Shown in pieces: positions 1 to 6,020 of a stretch of 10,670 bases of DNA; position 1 is the first letter of the stretch; each line of letters starts with the position of its first letter. This stretch comes from Candidatus Altarchaeales archaeon A3. GTDB taxonomy: Archaea; Altiarchaeota; Altiarchaeia; Altiarchaeales; Altiarchaeaceae. The stretch is from NCBI GenBank assembly GCA_002083985.1, contig MTER01000041.1:1-10670 (forward strand), read 5' to 3'. Under the pieces are notes generated by a model. It worked only from the letters and a program-made list of their open reading frames with translations. It did not search any database and was not told where the DNA came from. The translations under genes were made by a program, and so were the position numbers.

Positions 1-43
1 TGATGCCGATACCTATACCTGCCGATACAATTTCTTTTTTCAT
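1..43 (-). CDS. N-terminus of an unidentified protein (partial, leaves window)
   Basis: An ATG on the minus strand at 43-41 opens a frame that stays open to the window edge and reads MKKEIVSAGIGIGI. The two lysines followed by a small, glycine- and isoleucine-rich hydrophobic stretch would suit a membrane segment or signal peptide, but 14 residues are too few to name a family. An A-rich stretch lies directly upstream of the ATG, as at other starts here. It would be transcribed divergently from the DUF447-family gene, sharing the AT-rich gap 44-171. It could also be a chance frame. Confidence 0.4.
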   Translation of the reverse strand, partial: MKKEIVSAGIGIGI

Positions 44-96
44 TTTGTTTGTCTTGTTTTTGATGTTATTTATTTTATTTATTTATTAAAATTTTG

Positions 97-130
97 TTTT
101 TAAATTAAGATATTTTTAAATTAAGATATT
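97..130. repeat. Tandem 16-bp-period repeat in the divergent promoter gap
   Basis: The 18-mer TTTTTAAATTAAGATATT occurs at 97-114 and again at 113-130, a period of 16 bp (about 1.5 helical turns). It lies between the divergent starts at 43 and 172. It may be a regulator site or only AT-rich slippage. Confidence 0.5.
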
Positions 131-149
131 AAAACTTAAACTTTAATAA

Positions 150-161
150 TTTAAATTTATA
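150..161 (+). promoter_or_regulatory. TATA-like box for the DUF447-family gene
   Basis: TTTAAATTTATA lies 11-22 bp upstream of the TTG at 172 and 26-37 bp upstream of the GTG at 187. The usual archaeal TATA-to-transcription-start distance of about 25 bp puts the transcript start near 180-185. That would favour the GTG at 187 as a nearly leaderless start over the TTG at 172. Assigned from sequence only. Confidence 0.35.
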
Positions 162-171
162 ACAATAAACT

Positions 172-744
172 TTGATAATATTTAATGTGGCATTTAAAAA
201 AAATTACACCTATGAAGTAATTGTTGAAATTGATACAGGAGTTAAGAAAAATTTTGCCCCGATGGGAATAAAATATCTCGGGATGAAAGACGGAACAAAG
301 AAATTTGAAATTTTTGTATTTAAAAACACAAATACGGCGTACCTTTTACAGAAGAATTTTGTATCCTTTGCAGCCGTTTTTAGTACAGATATAAATCTTT
401 TTTATGAATGCATTACAAAAAAATTTTCCGATGACTTTAGCAGTAAAATTGAAAAATTTCCGAAGGTTGTGTTTGAAATAGAGAAGGTTGAGGAATTAGA
501 CACAGGACTGAAAGTCGTATGTGTGCTAAAACATATTGACAAAGGGACAGAAAAAGATATGAGGAAAAATTTAATAAACCGTGCAAAATACATTGCATTA
601 GAATCACTGATTTATTACACAAAACCAATAGCAGATGATGAGATGAAGAAGAAAATTTCCGAAGCATTAAGGGTAATAAAAAAGGTTGCTCCGAAGTCGG
701 AATATGAACAGTTCGTCTCTGATTTGCTGGCGAGGATAAAATAA
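172..744 (+). CDS. DUF447 family protein (FMN-binding split-barrel type)
   Basis: The protein has 190 residues, the usual size for archaeal DUF447 proteins. Family marks seen are N-F-A-P-M-G at residues 27-32 and, near the C-terminus, N-R-A-K-Y at 136-140 followed by a helix (ALESLIYYTK), then a lysine-rich helical tail. DUF447 proteins adopt a flavin-reductase-like split barrel and bind FMN. The physiological reaction is not settled; homologues in methylotrophs sit with tetrahydromethanopterin genes, so a redox or cofactor role is possible but not shown here. No ATG exists upstream of residue 31. TTG at 172 gives the longest form; GTG at 187 (MAFKKNYT...) is an alternative that fits the TATA-like box better. 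The gene appears monocistronic, 74 bp before the next start, with no Shine-Dalgarno sequence. Confidence 0.75.
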   Translation: MIIFNVAFKKNYTYEVIVEIDTGVKKNFAPMGIKYLGMKDGTKKFEIFVFKNTNTAYLLQKNFVSFAAVFSTDINLFYECITKKFSDDFSSKIEKFPKVVFEIEKVEELDTGLKVVCVLKHIDKGTEKDMRKNLINRAKYIALESLIYYTKPIADDEMKKKISEALRVIKKVAPKSEYEQFVSDLLARIK

Positions 745-818
745 CAGAATAAAAACTATAATAAGATGATAAATTTATAATTTAATTAATAAAAAATATA
801 AGCACAAAATTTAAAACA

Positions 819-1487
819 ATGGATAATGATGTTAATGCCCACAAGGATATGACAAATAAATCGGCAGAAGAAGATATATTCTCAATTAAACCCGGGACAT
901 TAAGAGACATGCTCATAAGAAAGCACGACAAATTTCTGGAAAATTATAGAAAAGAATTAACGGGGATAAAAGAAAAGAAAGGGCGGGAAGTTGTATTGAA
1001 AAAAATAGTTGAAATTCTGCCCGATAAAACTGACCTGCTGGAGTATTGGAGTAAAAATCTGGAAGAAAATTTAAGTAGAATAAACGATGACGCACTTGCA
1101 CAGGAAATAAGAGAGAAAATCATGGAATACAGAAAAGAGAAACAGGATGCTGAAATAGAATTCTCTGCAAAATTAGATGAGCTGGATGAAATAGAAAAAG
1201 AAATAAGCAGAGATAGTGTTGAAAACAGCGGAGAATGGCTGGCAAGAAAGATTGAATCACACGAGAAGTCGTTAAATTTCTGGAAAAGTTATAAAACCGA
1301 GGAAGAGAAAAGAGCAGAGGAAATAAAGAGAAAGGAATCAGAGAAAAAGGCAGAGGAAATAAAAAGAAAGGAATCAGAGAAAAAGGCAGATGAAGAAAAG
1401 AAAATAATGGACTTGAAGAATAAGCTGGCAGAAGAAAAGAAAGTTATGAGTAAAAAAGCCAAAAAAGAAAAGATTGAGGATAAATAA
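819..1487 (+). CDS. Charged coiled-coil protein with an internal 12-residue tandem repeat
   Basis: No family recognised. The 222-residue protein has no signal peptide or membrane segment and is dominated by Lys and Glu. A short N-terminal linker leads to a helical region (roughly residues 28-150). The C-terminal third is a nearly continuous charged helix, probably a coiled coil or single alpha-helix. Residues 166-177 and 178-189 are the same 12-mer AEEIKRKESEKK twice, followed by a partial third copy (ADEEKK). The ATG at 819 follows AAATTTAAAACA, like other starts here. It is the first gene of a likely operon: the next gene begins 11 bp after its stop, then pheS overlaps that one. A structural or scaffolding role is only an inference. 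Confidence 0.75.
   Translation: MDNDVNAHKDMTNKSAEEDIFSIKPGTLRDMLIRKHDKFLENYRKELTGIKEKKGREVVLKKIVEILPDKTDLLEYWSKNLEENLSRINDDALAQEIREKIMEYRKEKQDAEIEFSAKLDELDEIEKEISRDSVENSGEWLARKIESHEKSLNFWKSYKTEEEKRAEEIKRKESEKKAEEIKRKESEKKADEEKKIMDLKNKLAEEKKVMSKKAKKEKIEDK
1314..1385 (+). repeat. 36-bp tandem duplication inside the coiled-coil gene
   Basis: Positions 1314-1349 and 1350-1385 match at 35 of 36 bases (one G/A difference) and encode the same 12 residues. Conservation at DNA level points to recent slippage or unequal recombination rather than old protein-level repeat conservation. Confidence 0.85.
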
Positions 1488-1498
1488 AAATTTAAAAA

Positions 1499-2419
1499 AT
1501 GAACGAACCCGAGATAAAGGAAAAATTAAATTTGCTGCGTGATGAAATAGGGATGAAAAATAAGGAAATAGAAGACAGTTTTAAGAATATAAATTTTCAT
1601 CGTGATGAAATAGCAAAAGCAAAAAATGCAAGAAACGAACTTCAGGAAGAAATCAGGAAAAAGGTTGCCGGATTAGAGGAATTCAACAAGAAAAAAGATG
1701 AGTCCAAAGCAAAAATAGATGACTTAAAGAATGAAAGAGGACATCTGATAAACGAATCAAAGGAATTAGCAAAGGTAGTAAAAGAAAAGAAGATAGAAAG
1801 GGACTCGCTTAATAAAGAATCAAGAGCGCCGCATAATATTCTTGAAGAACACTTAAAGAACACTTATGAAAAGCTGTTAACTTATGATGTATCTATTGAT
1901 TATGAAAAGGACTTATTTGACAGGATATTTCAGCTGAGAGAAAGAATAATAAAATCAAAAAATGCAACTGATGTGCATATTGCAATGACTGAAATTTATG
2001 TCTCCCTAAAACAGATAGATGGCAAAATTATTGATGTTCAGGCAAAATTAAACGATGAATGGACGAATCTGAAGAATATGTATGACGGCGTGAAGGACGC
2101 TTATGAAAGCATAAAAAAAATGAGGGATAGTGCTGATGTACAGCACGAAGCAGTTCTTCAGAATTACGCAAAATTAATTCAGTACAAAGATATAATTACC
2201 AAATCAAAGAACGAAATACAACAGATTAACGGGCAGATGAATCCGCTTGAAGAAGAACTGGAAAAAATAAAGGCTGACAAAGAAAAAGCAAAAATGAAGA
2301 AAAAATATGATGTGGTAAAAGATAAACTCACAGGCAAGAAACACAGATTTACCATTGATGAAATGAGGATTTTGCTGGAATCAGGAGTGGAAATCGGAAT
2401 AAGTGAAAAAACAGCATAG
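1499..2419 (+). CDS. COG1340-like archaeal coiled-coil protein
   Basis: This 306-residue protein consists of two long heptad-rich helical arms (about residues 1-110 and 175-275) separated by a less regular middle with a PHN turn and a compact helical part (about 111-170). The C-terminus carries KLTGKKHRFTIDEMRILLE at about 277-295. This resembles the conserved tail of the archaeal coiled-coil family COG1340 (basic GKK, then a helix with a hydrophobic face). The family has no established biochemical role. The ATG lies 11 bp after the stop of the upstream coiled-coil gene, with AAATTTAAAAA directly before it. The 3' end overlaps pheS by 17 bp, so translation of pheS is probably coupled to it. 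No catalytic motifs, membrane segments or cysteines are apparent. Confidence 0.75.
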   Translation: MNEPEIKEKLNLLRDEIGMKNKEIEDSFKNINFHRDEIAKAKNARNELQEEIRKKVAGLEEFNKKKDESKAKIDDLKNERGHLINESKELAKVVKEKKIERDSLNKESRAPHNILEEHLKNTYEKLLTYDVSIDYEKDLFDRIFQLRERIIKSKNATDVHIAMTEIYVSLKQIDGKIIDVQAKLNDEWTNLKNMYDGVKDAYESIKKMRDSADVQHEAVLQNYAKLIQYKDIITKSKNEIQQINGQMNPLEEELEKIKADKEKAKMKKKYDVVKDKLTGKKHRFTIDEMRILLESGVEIGISEKTA

Positions 2420-3902
2420 CAAATTGGAGTTTAATTTCCATCCGAACGAAATAAAAATTTTAAAAATTCTGGAAGGAAAGCAGAATATTAAGAAAATTTC
2501 AGAAGGAGCAAATTTAAACATAGATGCAGTAGCAAGAACAATTGACTGGCTTAAAACAAAAAATTTAGTTATTGTTTCGGAAAACATTCAGGATTATGTT
2601 TTTCTGAATGATGAAGGAAAGGAATATCTAAATAATGGACTTCCCGAAAGGAAGATATTAAATTTGGTTAGGAGCAAAGGAATTTCAGAGATAAGCATGG
2701 AAGATTTAAAAAAAAATATAGATGAAAGCAAAATTAATGTTAATATAAATTTGACAATCGGATGGCTTCGTAAAAAGAAACACATCACATTTAAGGATAA
2801 AGTTATTGTATTTTCCGATTTTGCCGTGCAGGATGATGAAATTTTATTGCAGAATATTGACGGAAAAGAGATAACTATATTATCAGATACTGACAAAAAG
2901 GCGTATGAAATTTTAAACAGCAGAAAAATACTTAACCCCAAGGAAACAAAGGAAATTTTTGCCTCACTTACTGATGAAGGAAAGAAAATTAAGGAAAATA
3001 TTGCCGATTTGAAGGAACAAATTTCACAACTGACTCCCGAAATGCTCGCAAAAAAATCATGGGAGGGTGCTGAATTCAGAAAGTATGATGTTAATGTTTT
3101 TGTTGAGCCGCAATATCCTGCAAAAGTTCATCCCCTGACAAATTTAATAAACCAGATAAGAGAAATTTTTGTCGGAACGGGATTTAAAGAGATGCAGGGA
3201 AATTTAATTGAGCCAACATTCTGGGATTTTGATGCGTTATTTCAGCCGCAGGACCATCCGGCAAGAGATATGCAGGATACATTTTATCTGAAAAATTTTA
3301 AGAGTGAAATTTACGGGTTTGAGAAATTTAAGGATAAAGTAAAGAATGCACATGAAAAGGGCTGGAAATATAAATGGAATGAAGAAGATGCGAAAAAATT
3401 TATTCTTCGCACACATACAACTGCTGTTTCTGCACATTACTTAACTACGCTCAAAAAACAGGACTTGCCTGCTAAAATTTTTACCATCGGAAAGGTATTC
3501 AGGAATGAGACAATTGACTTTAAACATTTGCCTGAATTTTATCAGGTTGAAGGAATTATTGTCGGCGAAGATGTCAATTTCAGAAATCTGCTCGGAATTT
3601 TGAAAAATTTTTACAATTCGCTCGGATTTGAAAAAATCAGATTCAGGCCAGGATACTTTCCTTATACTGAAATGAGCGTTGAACCGGAAATTTATCTTGA
3701 AAGCAAAGAGCAGTGGATGGAATTGGGAGGAGCGGGAATTTTCAGGCCGGAAGTAGTTAAGCCATTGCTTGGATTTGAATGTCCGGTATTGGCATGGGGA
3801 TTGGGATTAGACAGGATTGCGGCATTACGGCTAAATTTAAGCGATATCAGGGATTTGTATATCAGCGATATTGATTGGCTGAGAAAGAATAACAAAGGAT
3901 AA
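2403..3902 (+). CDS. pheS: Phenylalanyl-tRNA synthetase alpha subunit (archaeal type)
   Basis: PheS is the catalytic subunit of the (alpha-beta)2 enzyme that charges tRNA-Phe with phenylalanine. The 499-residue length is normal for the archaeal/eukaryotic form. An N-terminal winged-helix-type region (about 1-220) precedes the class II core. Motif 2 is clear at FRNETIDFKHLPEFYQVEG (F366, R367, E369), and motif 3 at GLGLDR (466-471) followed by IRDLYISDIDWLR. The Gly-rich ELGGAGIFRPEV segment before motif 3 is also typical. The GTG at 2403 gives MKKQHSKLEFNFHPNE and overlaps the upstream gene by 17 bp; GGAGTG at 2384-2389 is a possible ribosome site, the best in the window. A TTG at 2424, just past the upstream stop, is an alternative start. 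The beta-subunit gene pheT is not adjacent. Confidence 0.96.
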   Translation: MKKQHSKLEFNFHPNEIKILKILEGKQNIKKISEGANLNIDAVARTIDWLKTKNLVIVSENIQDYVFLNDEGKEYLNNGLPERKILNLVRSKGISEISMEDLKKNIDESKINVNINLTIGWLRKKKHITFKDKVIVFSDFAVQDDEILLQNIDGKEITILSDTDKKAYEILNSRKILNPKETKEIFASLTDEGKKIKENIADLKEQISQLTPEMLAKKSWEGAEFRKYDVNVFVEPQYPAKVHPLTNLINQIREIFVGTGFKEMQGNLIEPTFWDFDALFQPQDHPARDMQDTFYLKNFKSEIYGFEKFKDKVKNAHEKGWKYKWNEEDAKKFILRTHTTAVSAHYLTTLKKQDLPAKIFTIGKVFRNETIDFKHLPEFYQVEGIIVGEDVNFRNLLGILKNFYNSLGFEKIRFRPGYFPYTEMSVEPEIYLESKEQWMELGGAGIFRPEVVKPLLGFECPVLAWGLGLDRIAALRLNLSDIRDLYISDIDWLRKNNKG

Positions 3903-3908
3903 ATTTAA

Positions 3909-4085
3909 ATGCTAAATGTATCCCTGACAGGGAGTTTTGCTGTTTTGGTCTTAATTTTTATCTCAGTATTTGCTTAGACATCATCATCTGCAACAACACA
4001 AAATTTACGGAAAGATTTACTACCTACTTTACAAACTCTTGTTGTTTTATCTCCTGAATATCCTGACTATGATAGCGATGGCTGA
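3909..4085 (+). pseudogene. Decayed reading frame, signal-peptide-like start interrupted by TAG
   Basis: The ATG at 3909 follows AAATTTAA, the same context as real starts here. The frame reads MLNVSLTGSFAVLVLIFISV, then FA and a TAG at 3975-3977. It stays open for 35 more codons to a TGA at 4083-4085; the last part reads SPEYPDYDSDG. The opening hydrophobic core looks like a signal peptide or membrane anchor, and PDYDSDG resembles the calcium-loop motifs of dockerin, EF-hand or thrombospondin-3-like secreted proteins. This suggests the remnant of a secreted-protein gene. A 22-residue hydrophobic peptide ending at the TAG, or coincidence, are alternatives. Recoding of TAG as pyrrolysine is possible in some archaea, but nothing here supports it. 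Confidence 0.25.
3921..3933. promoter_or_regulatory. 13-bp perfect palindrome just after pheS
   Basis: TCCCTGACAGGGA has 6-bp arms around a single A. The loop is too short for a hairpin, but the shape suits a dimeric DNA-binding protein. It begins 19 bp after the pheS stop and is strikingly GC-rich for this window. No assigned regulator. Confidence 0.3.
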
Positions 4086-4211
4086 CAAAGAAATACAACT
4101 GGAAATCAGAAAATTTTAGTAATTCTATTAATGTTCTCAGATGTCAAAAATTTGCACAATAAAGAGTTGAGGTTATTCGTGATTTTTTGACGGTTACTAG
4201 TGATTTACTCC

Positions 4212-4263
4212 CTTAATATTGAGCAAGTTTATAATTATTAATAAATCCACTTAATATTGAGCA
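4212..4263 (+). repeat. Pair of 14-bp direct repeats
   Basis: CTTAATATTGAGCA occurs at 4212-4225 and 4250-4263, 38 bp apart start to start. Each is preceded by a short C-containing stretch (CTCC / CCA), and the spacer is almost pure A/T. They might be footprints of an old mobile element or regulator sites. Confidence 0.6.
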
Positions 4264-4401
4264 TATTCGTATTTTTTATAAAATGAACAGTTATGAAATT
4301 TATTTGTCCAACTTATTGAGAGAAAATTTAACATTTTAAATTTTAAAATTTTATATTTTATCTTTTTTTCATAATTTATAAAATTAAATTATAAAGCAAA
4401 A

Positions 4402-4546
4402 GTAACTATTCAGCCATCCAAAGAATTACGGGTAAATTTTTTAATTTTTACGCTCACTTCATTCGTGTCTTTCAAAAATTTCATTTTTGAAATTGTATTT
4501 TTTTGAAAGTTTTGCAGATAAAATTTGTTACCCTCTGAATATTTAC
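4402..4546. mobile_element. MITE-like foldback element, copy A (divergent)
   Basis: The ends are GTAACTATTCAG (4402-4413) and CTGAATATTTAC (4535-4546), inverted repeats matching at 11 of 12 bases. The first ~40 bp closely follow copy C, sharing a CAGCC..AAA..ATTAC..TAAATTTTTT skeleton. The interior differs: it carries a perfect 10-bp stem (TTTCAAAAAT 4470-4479 / ATTTTTGAAA 4483-4492) with a 3-nt loop. At 145 bp it encodes nothing. Related A/T-rich sequence with AGCAAA occurs just outside both ends, but no clean target duplication is visible. It ends 53 bp before the DJ-1-family gene. Confidence 0.65.
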
Positions 4547-4555
4547 AAGTAAAAA

Positions 4556-4562
4556 TTATATA
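4556..4562 (+). promoter_or_regulatory. TATA-like box of the DJ-1 / zinc-ribbon / TrmO operon
   Basis: TTATATA preceded by an A-rich BRE-like stretch lies 37-43 bp upstream of the ATG at 4600. Transcription would start about 4583-4588, leaving a short leader. It sits just outside element A, so the promoter is not part of the element. Confidence 0.35.
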
Positions 4563-4599
4563 GCAAAGCAAAATAAAAGAAAATCCCAAATTTTTTAAA

Positions 4600-5187
4600 A
4601 TGACAAACGAAGCAAAGGACTTAAAGATCCTGTATATTATAGGAAACGGATTCAGGCCTGAGGAATATTTCTACTCAAAGGAAGAAGTTGAGAACGGGGG
4701 ATTTAAGGTTATTACTGCAGGAAAACAGAAAATTGTTCCCGCGAGAATAATTTCGGGAATGCTAAAATCAGCAGAAGCAGATAAGACATTTGATGAAATT
4801 GAAATAGAAAATTTAGATAAAAATTTTATTGCAATTGTTGTTCCGGGTGGAAGTCCCGGCTGGCTGAATCTTTTAAAGGAAAACAAAGTGCTTCATCTGA
4901 TAAAACATGCAGAAGAAAAAGGAATGTTTGTTGCTTCAATCTGTTCATCGGTCGCAGTTCTTGCCAAAACAGGAATTTTAAAGGGCAAAAAAGCGACAAT
5001 CTGGCCCGGACAGGACAAAGATGTAATTGCGGGAGGTGGCGTTCCGATTGATGCTGACGAGAGTTTTCTGCAAAAGACGGTGATTGTAAAGGATGAAAAT
5101 TTAATTACTGCTAATGGTCCGTGGGCGTCAAGGGAATTTGGAAAAGCAATTGTTGAGGAACTGAATAAAAAATTTAAAGTAAAATAA
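4600..5187 (+). CDS. DJ-1/PfpI family protein
   Basis: A cytoplasmic protein of 195 residues, the single-domain size of the DJ-1/PfpI (class I glutamine amidotransferase-like) superfamily. Seen are an N-terminal strand (LKILYIIGNGF), a candidate acidic residue at E21/E22, the PGGSPGW turn at 82-88, and the nucleophile elbow VASICSSVAVLA with Cys115. Then follows G-I-L-K-G-K-K-A-T, the usual post-elbow segment. A GPWASREFGKAIVEEL helix at 173-188 matches the family's C-terminal helix. Cys115 is followed by Ser116, whereas PfpI-type proteases have Cys-His, so protease activity should not be assumed. Glyoxalase/deglycase-like, chaperone or redox-sensing roles are known in the superfamily; the substrate is unknown here. 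It is first in a three-gene operon, 8 bp before the zinc-ribbon gene. Confidence 0.88.
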   Translation: MTNEAKDLKILYIIGNGFRPEEYFYSKEEVENGGFKVITAGKQKIVPARIISGMLKSAEADKTFDEIEIENLDKNFIAIVVPGGSPGWLNLLKENKVLHLIKHAEEKGMFVASICSSVAVLAKTGILKGKKATIWPGQDKDVIAGGGVPIDADESFLQKTVIVKDENLITANGPWASREFGKAIVEELNKKFKVK

Positions 5188-5195
5188 AATTTAAA

Positions 5196-5351
5196 ATGGG
5201 TCAAAAAGAAAAGATGAGGGTATGTGCAATATGTAAAAAGGACTTTGATATAACACTTACAGGCCGGCTAAAAATTTTAAAGAGGGAGAAAAAAGGTGAA
5301 AAAGGTATATGGATTTGCAGGGAATGTGCGGAAAAAGTAAAGATAGGATGA
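5196..5351 (+). CDS. Small two-CxxC zinc-ribbon protein
   Basis: A 51-residue protein too short for most gene finders. It has two CxxC knuckles, CAIC (Cys10, Cys13) and CREC (Cys41, Cys44), separated by 27 residues rich in Lys and Arg (TLTGRLKILKREKKGEKG). That is the layout of a single treble-clef or zinc-ribbon domain binding one Zn2+, with a basic loop that could contact nucleic acid. The start at 5196 follows AAATTTAAA, as at well-supported genes. It lies 8 bp after the DJ-1-family stop, and its TGA overlaps the proposed start of the TrmO-like gene in an ATGA. The arrangement implies co-translation with that tRNA-modification enzyme, so an RNA-related role is a reasonable but unproven inference. 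No named family recognised. Confidence 0.8.
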   Translation: MGQKEKMRVCAICKKDFDITLTGRLKILKREKKGEKGIWICRECAEKVKIG

Positions 5352-5842
5352 AAAATAATATATGTGTATTAAAGGATAACCTGAAGATAAAACCTATTGG
5401 TATTATTCATACGCCATACCTTACAAAAGATGAGTGTCCCATCCAGCCGATTTATTCGTCTAAATCAATCGGTAGCATAGAGGTATTTGATAAATTTGGA
5501 GCAGGATTGAAAGATATAGAAACCTTCTCGCATATATATTTGCTTTATCTCTTCGACCGGGCGGGTGATATAGAAATGGTGCGCGCAACATTCTTAGATG
5601 ATGAGCCACACGGAATCTATGCATCGAGGCATCCATGCAGGCCAAACAATATAGGTATATCCATCGTGAAATTGCTGAAGCGTAATAAGAATATCCTAAC
5701 TGTTGAAGGTGTTGATATATTAAACAATACGCTTCTTTTAGACATAAAGCCATACATCCCAAAATTTGATATTATTGATTCCGCATCGGAAGGGTGGACT
5801 GCCGGCAAGAAATGGTGTTCCAAACCTATCGGAAGAGAATAA
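5348..5842 (+). CDS. TsaA/TrmO-like tRNA methyltransferase
   Basis: The gene encodes 164 residues of the TsaA (UPF0066, YaeB) beta-barrel family. E. coli TrmO of this family uses S-adenosylmethionine to N6-methylate t6A37 in tRNA-Thr. Seen in order are KPIGIIHTPY (15-24), the PIQP segment (31-34), GSIEVFDKFGAGLKDIETFSH (42-62), the signature HGIYASRHPCRPNNIGIS (88-105), and VDILNNTLLLDIKPYIPKFD (122-141). The signature follows the family form with RPN then IG, although most members have P where N101 stands (RPNP). A longer frame from the ATG at 5309 would run over the zinc-ribbon gene. I prefer the ATG at 5348, which overlaps that gene's stop by 4 bp and brings the family start close to the N-terminus. 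The exact tRNA substrate in this archaeon is unverified. Confidence 0.9.
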   Translation: MKNNICVLKDNLKIKPIGIIHTPYLTKDECPIQPIYSSKSIGSIEVFDKFGAGLKDIETFSHIYLLYLFDRAGDIEMVRATFLDDEPHGIYASRHPCRPNNIGISIVKLLKRNKNILTVEGVDILNNTLLLDIKPYIPKFDIIDSASEGWTAGKKWCSKPIGRE

Positions 5843-5851
5843 AATAATTTC

Positions 5852-5993
5852 GTAACTATTCAGAGAGTGCAAAAATTACTAAAAACTGCATGTTTTTAAT
5901 CTTTAAAAATCTATTGGATTTTTAAATTACCTATGAAAATTTCAAAAAAATCAAAAATTTACCTGTAATTTTTTTGGGTGGCTGAATAGTTAC
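5852..5993 (+). mobile_element. MITE-like foldback element, copy B
   Basis: The 142-bp element is bounded by a perfect 12-bp terminal inverted repeat, GTAACTATTCAG / CTGAATAGTTAC. Subterminal AAAAATTAC and GTAATTTTTTT extend the foldback. The centre forms a perfect 10-bp stem (TTTAAAAATC 5902-5911, loop TATTG, GATTTTTAAA 5917-5926). It is non-coding. Flanking 12-mers TAAAATAATTTC (5840-5851) and TAAAATAATTTT (5994-6005) match at 11 of 12, flush with both ends, as a target-site duplication would; the left copy includes the stop codon of the TrmO-like gene. It ends 27 bp before the aspartase ATG, so any promoter for that gene would lie largely inside the element. Confidence 0.8.
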
Positions 5994-6020
5994 TAAAATA
6001 ATTTTAAAATAAATTTTAAA

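Larger units (their letters stand above)
3903..4401. other. Gene-poor stretch between pheS and the DJ-1 operon
   Basis: About 500 bp (about 700 bp counting element A and the promoter beyond it) with no convincing intact gene on either strand. It holds a decayed reading frame from 3909, a 13-bp palindrome at 3921-3933 and a pair of 14-bp direct repeats at 4212-4263. Two mini-frames are also present: 13 aa at 4078-4119, and 18 aa at 4283-4339 preceded by a TATA-like TTTTTTATAA. No GC-rich island, tRNA cloverleaf or rRNA-like sequence is visible. The base composition from about 3910 to 4200 is less A-rich on this strand than the neighbouring genes, which suits old, non-native or decaying DNA. 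Confidence 0.5.

Noticed and set aside
3692-3895. Minus-strand frames within pheS and other genes
   Set aside because: These are antisense shadows of well-supported genes, with low-complexity Phe/Ser/Leu-rich translations and no family features.
3975-3977. Pyrrolysine insertion at the TAG
   Set aside because: No Pyl machinery or methylamine methyltransferase is visible, and a second stop (TGA) follows; gene decay is simpler.
4078-4119. Mini-frame MADKEIQLEIRKF
   Set aside because: Thirteen residues only, in a decaying region, without the usual start context.
4283-4339. Mini-frame MNSYEIYLSNLLRENLTF
   Set aside because: It has an upstream TATA-like run, but 18 residues in near-pure A/T sequence are easily a chance frame.
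3903-4599. tRNA or other stable RNA gene in the large gap
   Set aside because: No GC-rich arms, T-loop or cloverleaf pattern could be found on either strand by eye.
5309-5347. Longer start (ATG at 5309) for the TrmO-like gene
   Set aside because: These 13 extra codons lie wholly inside the zinc-ribbon gene in another frame. The ATG at 5348 gives an ATGA overlap and places the family's first conserved segment near the N-terminus.
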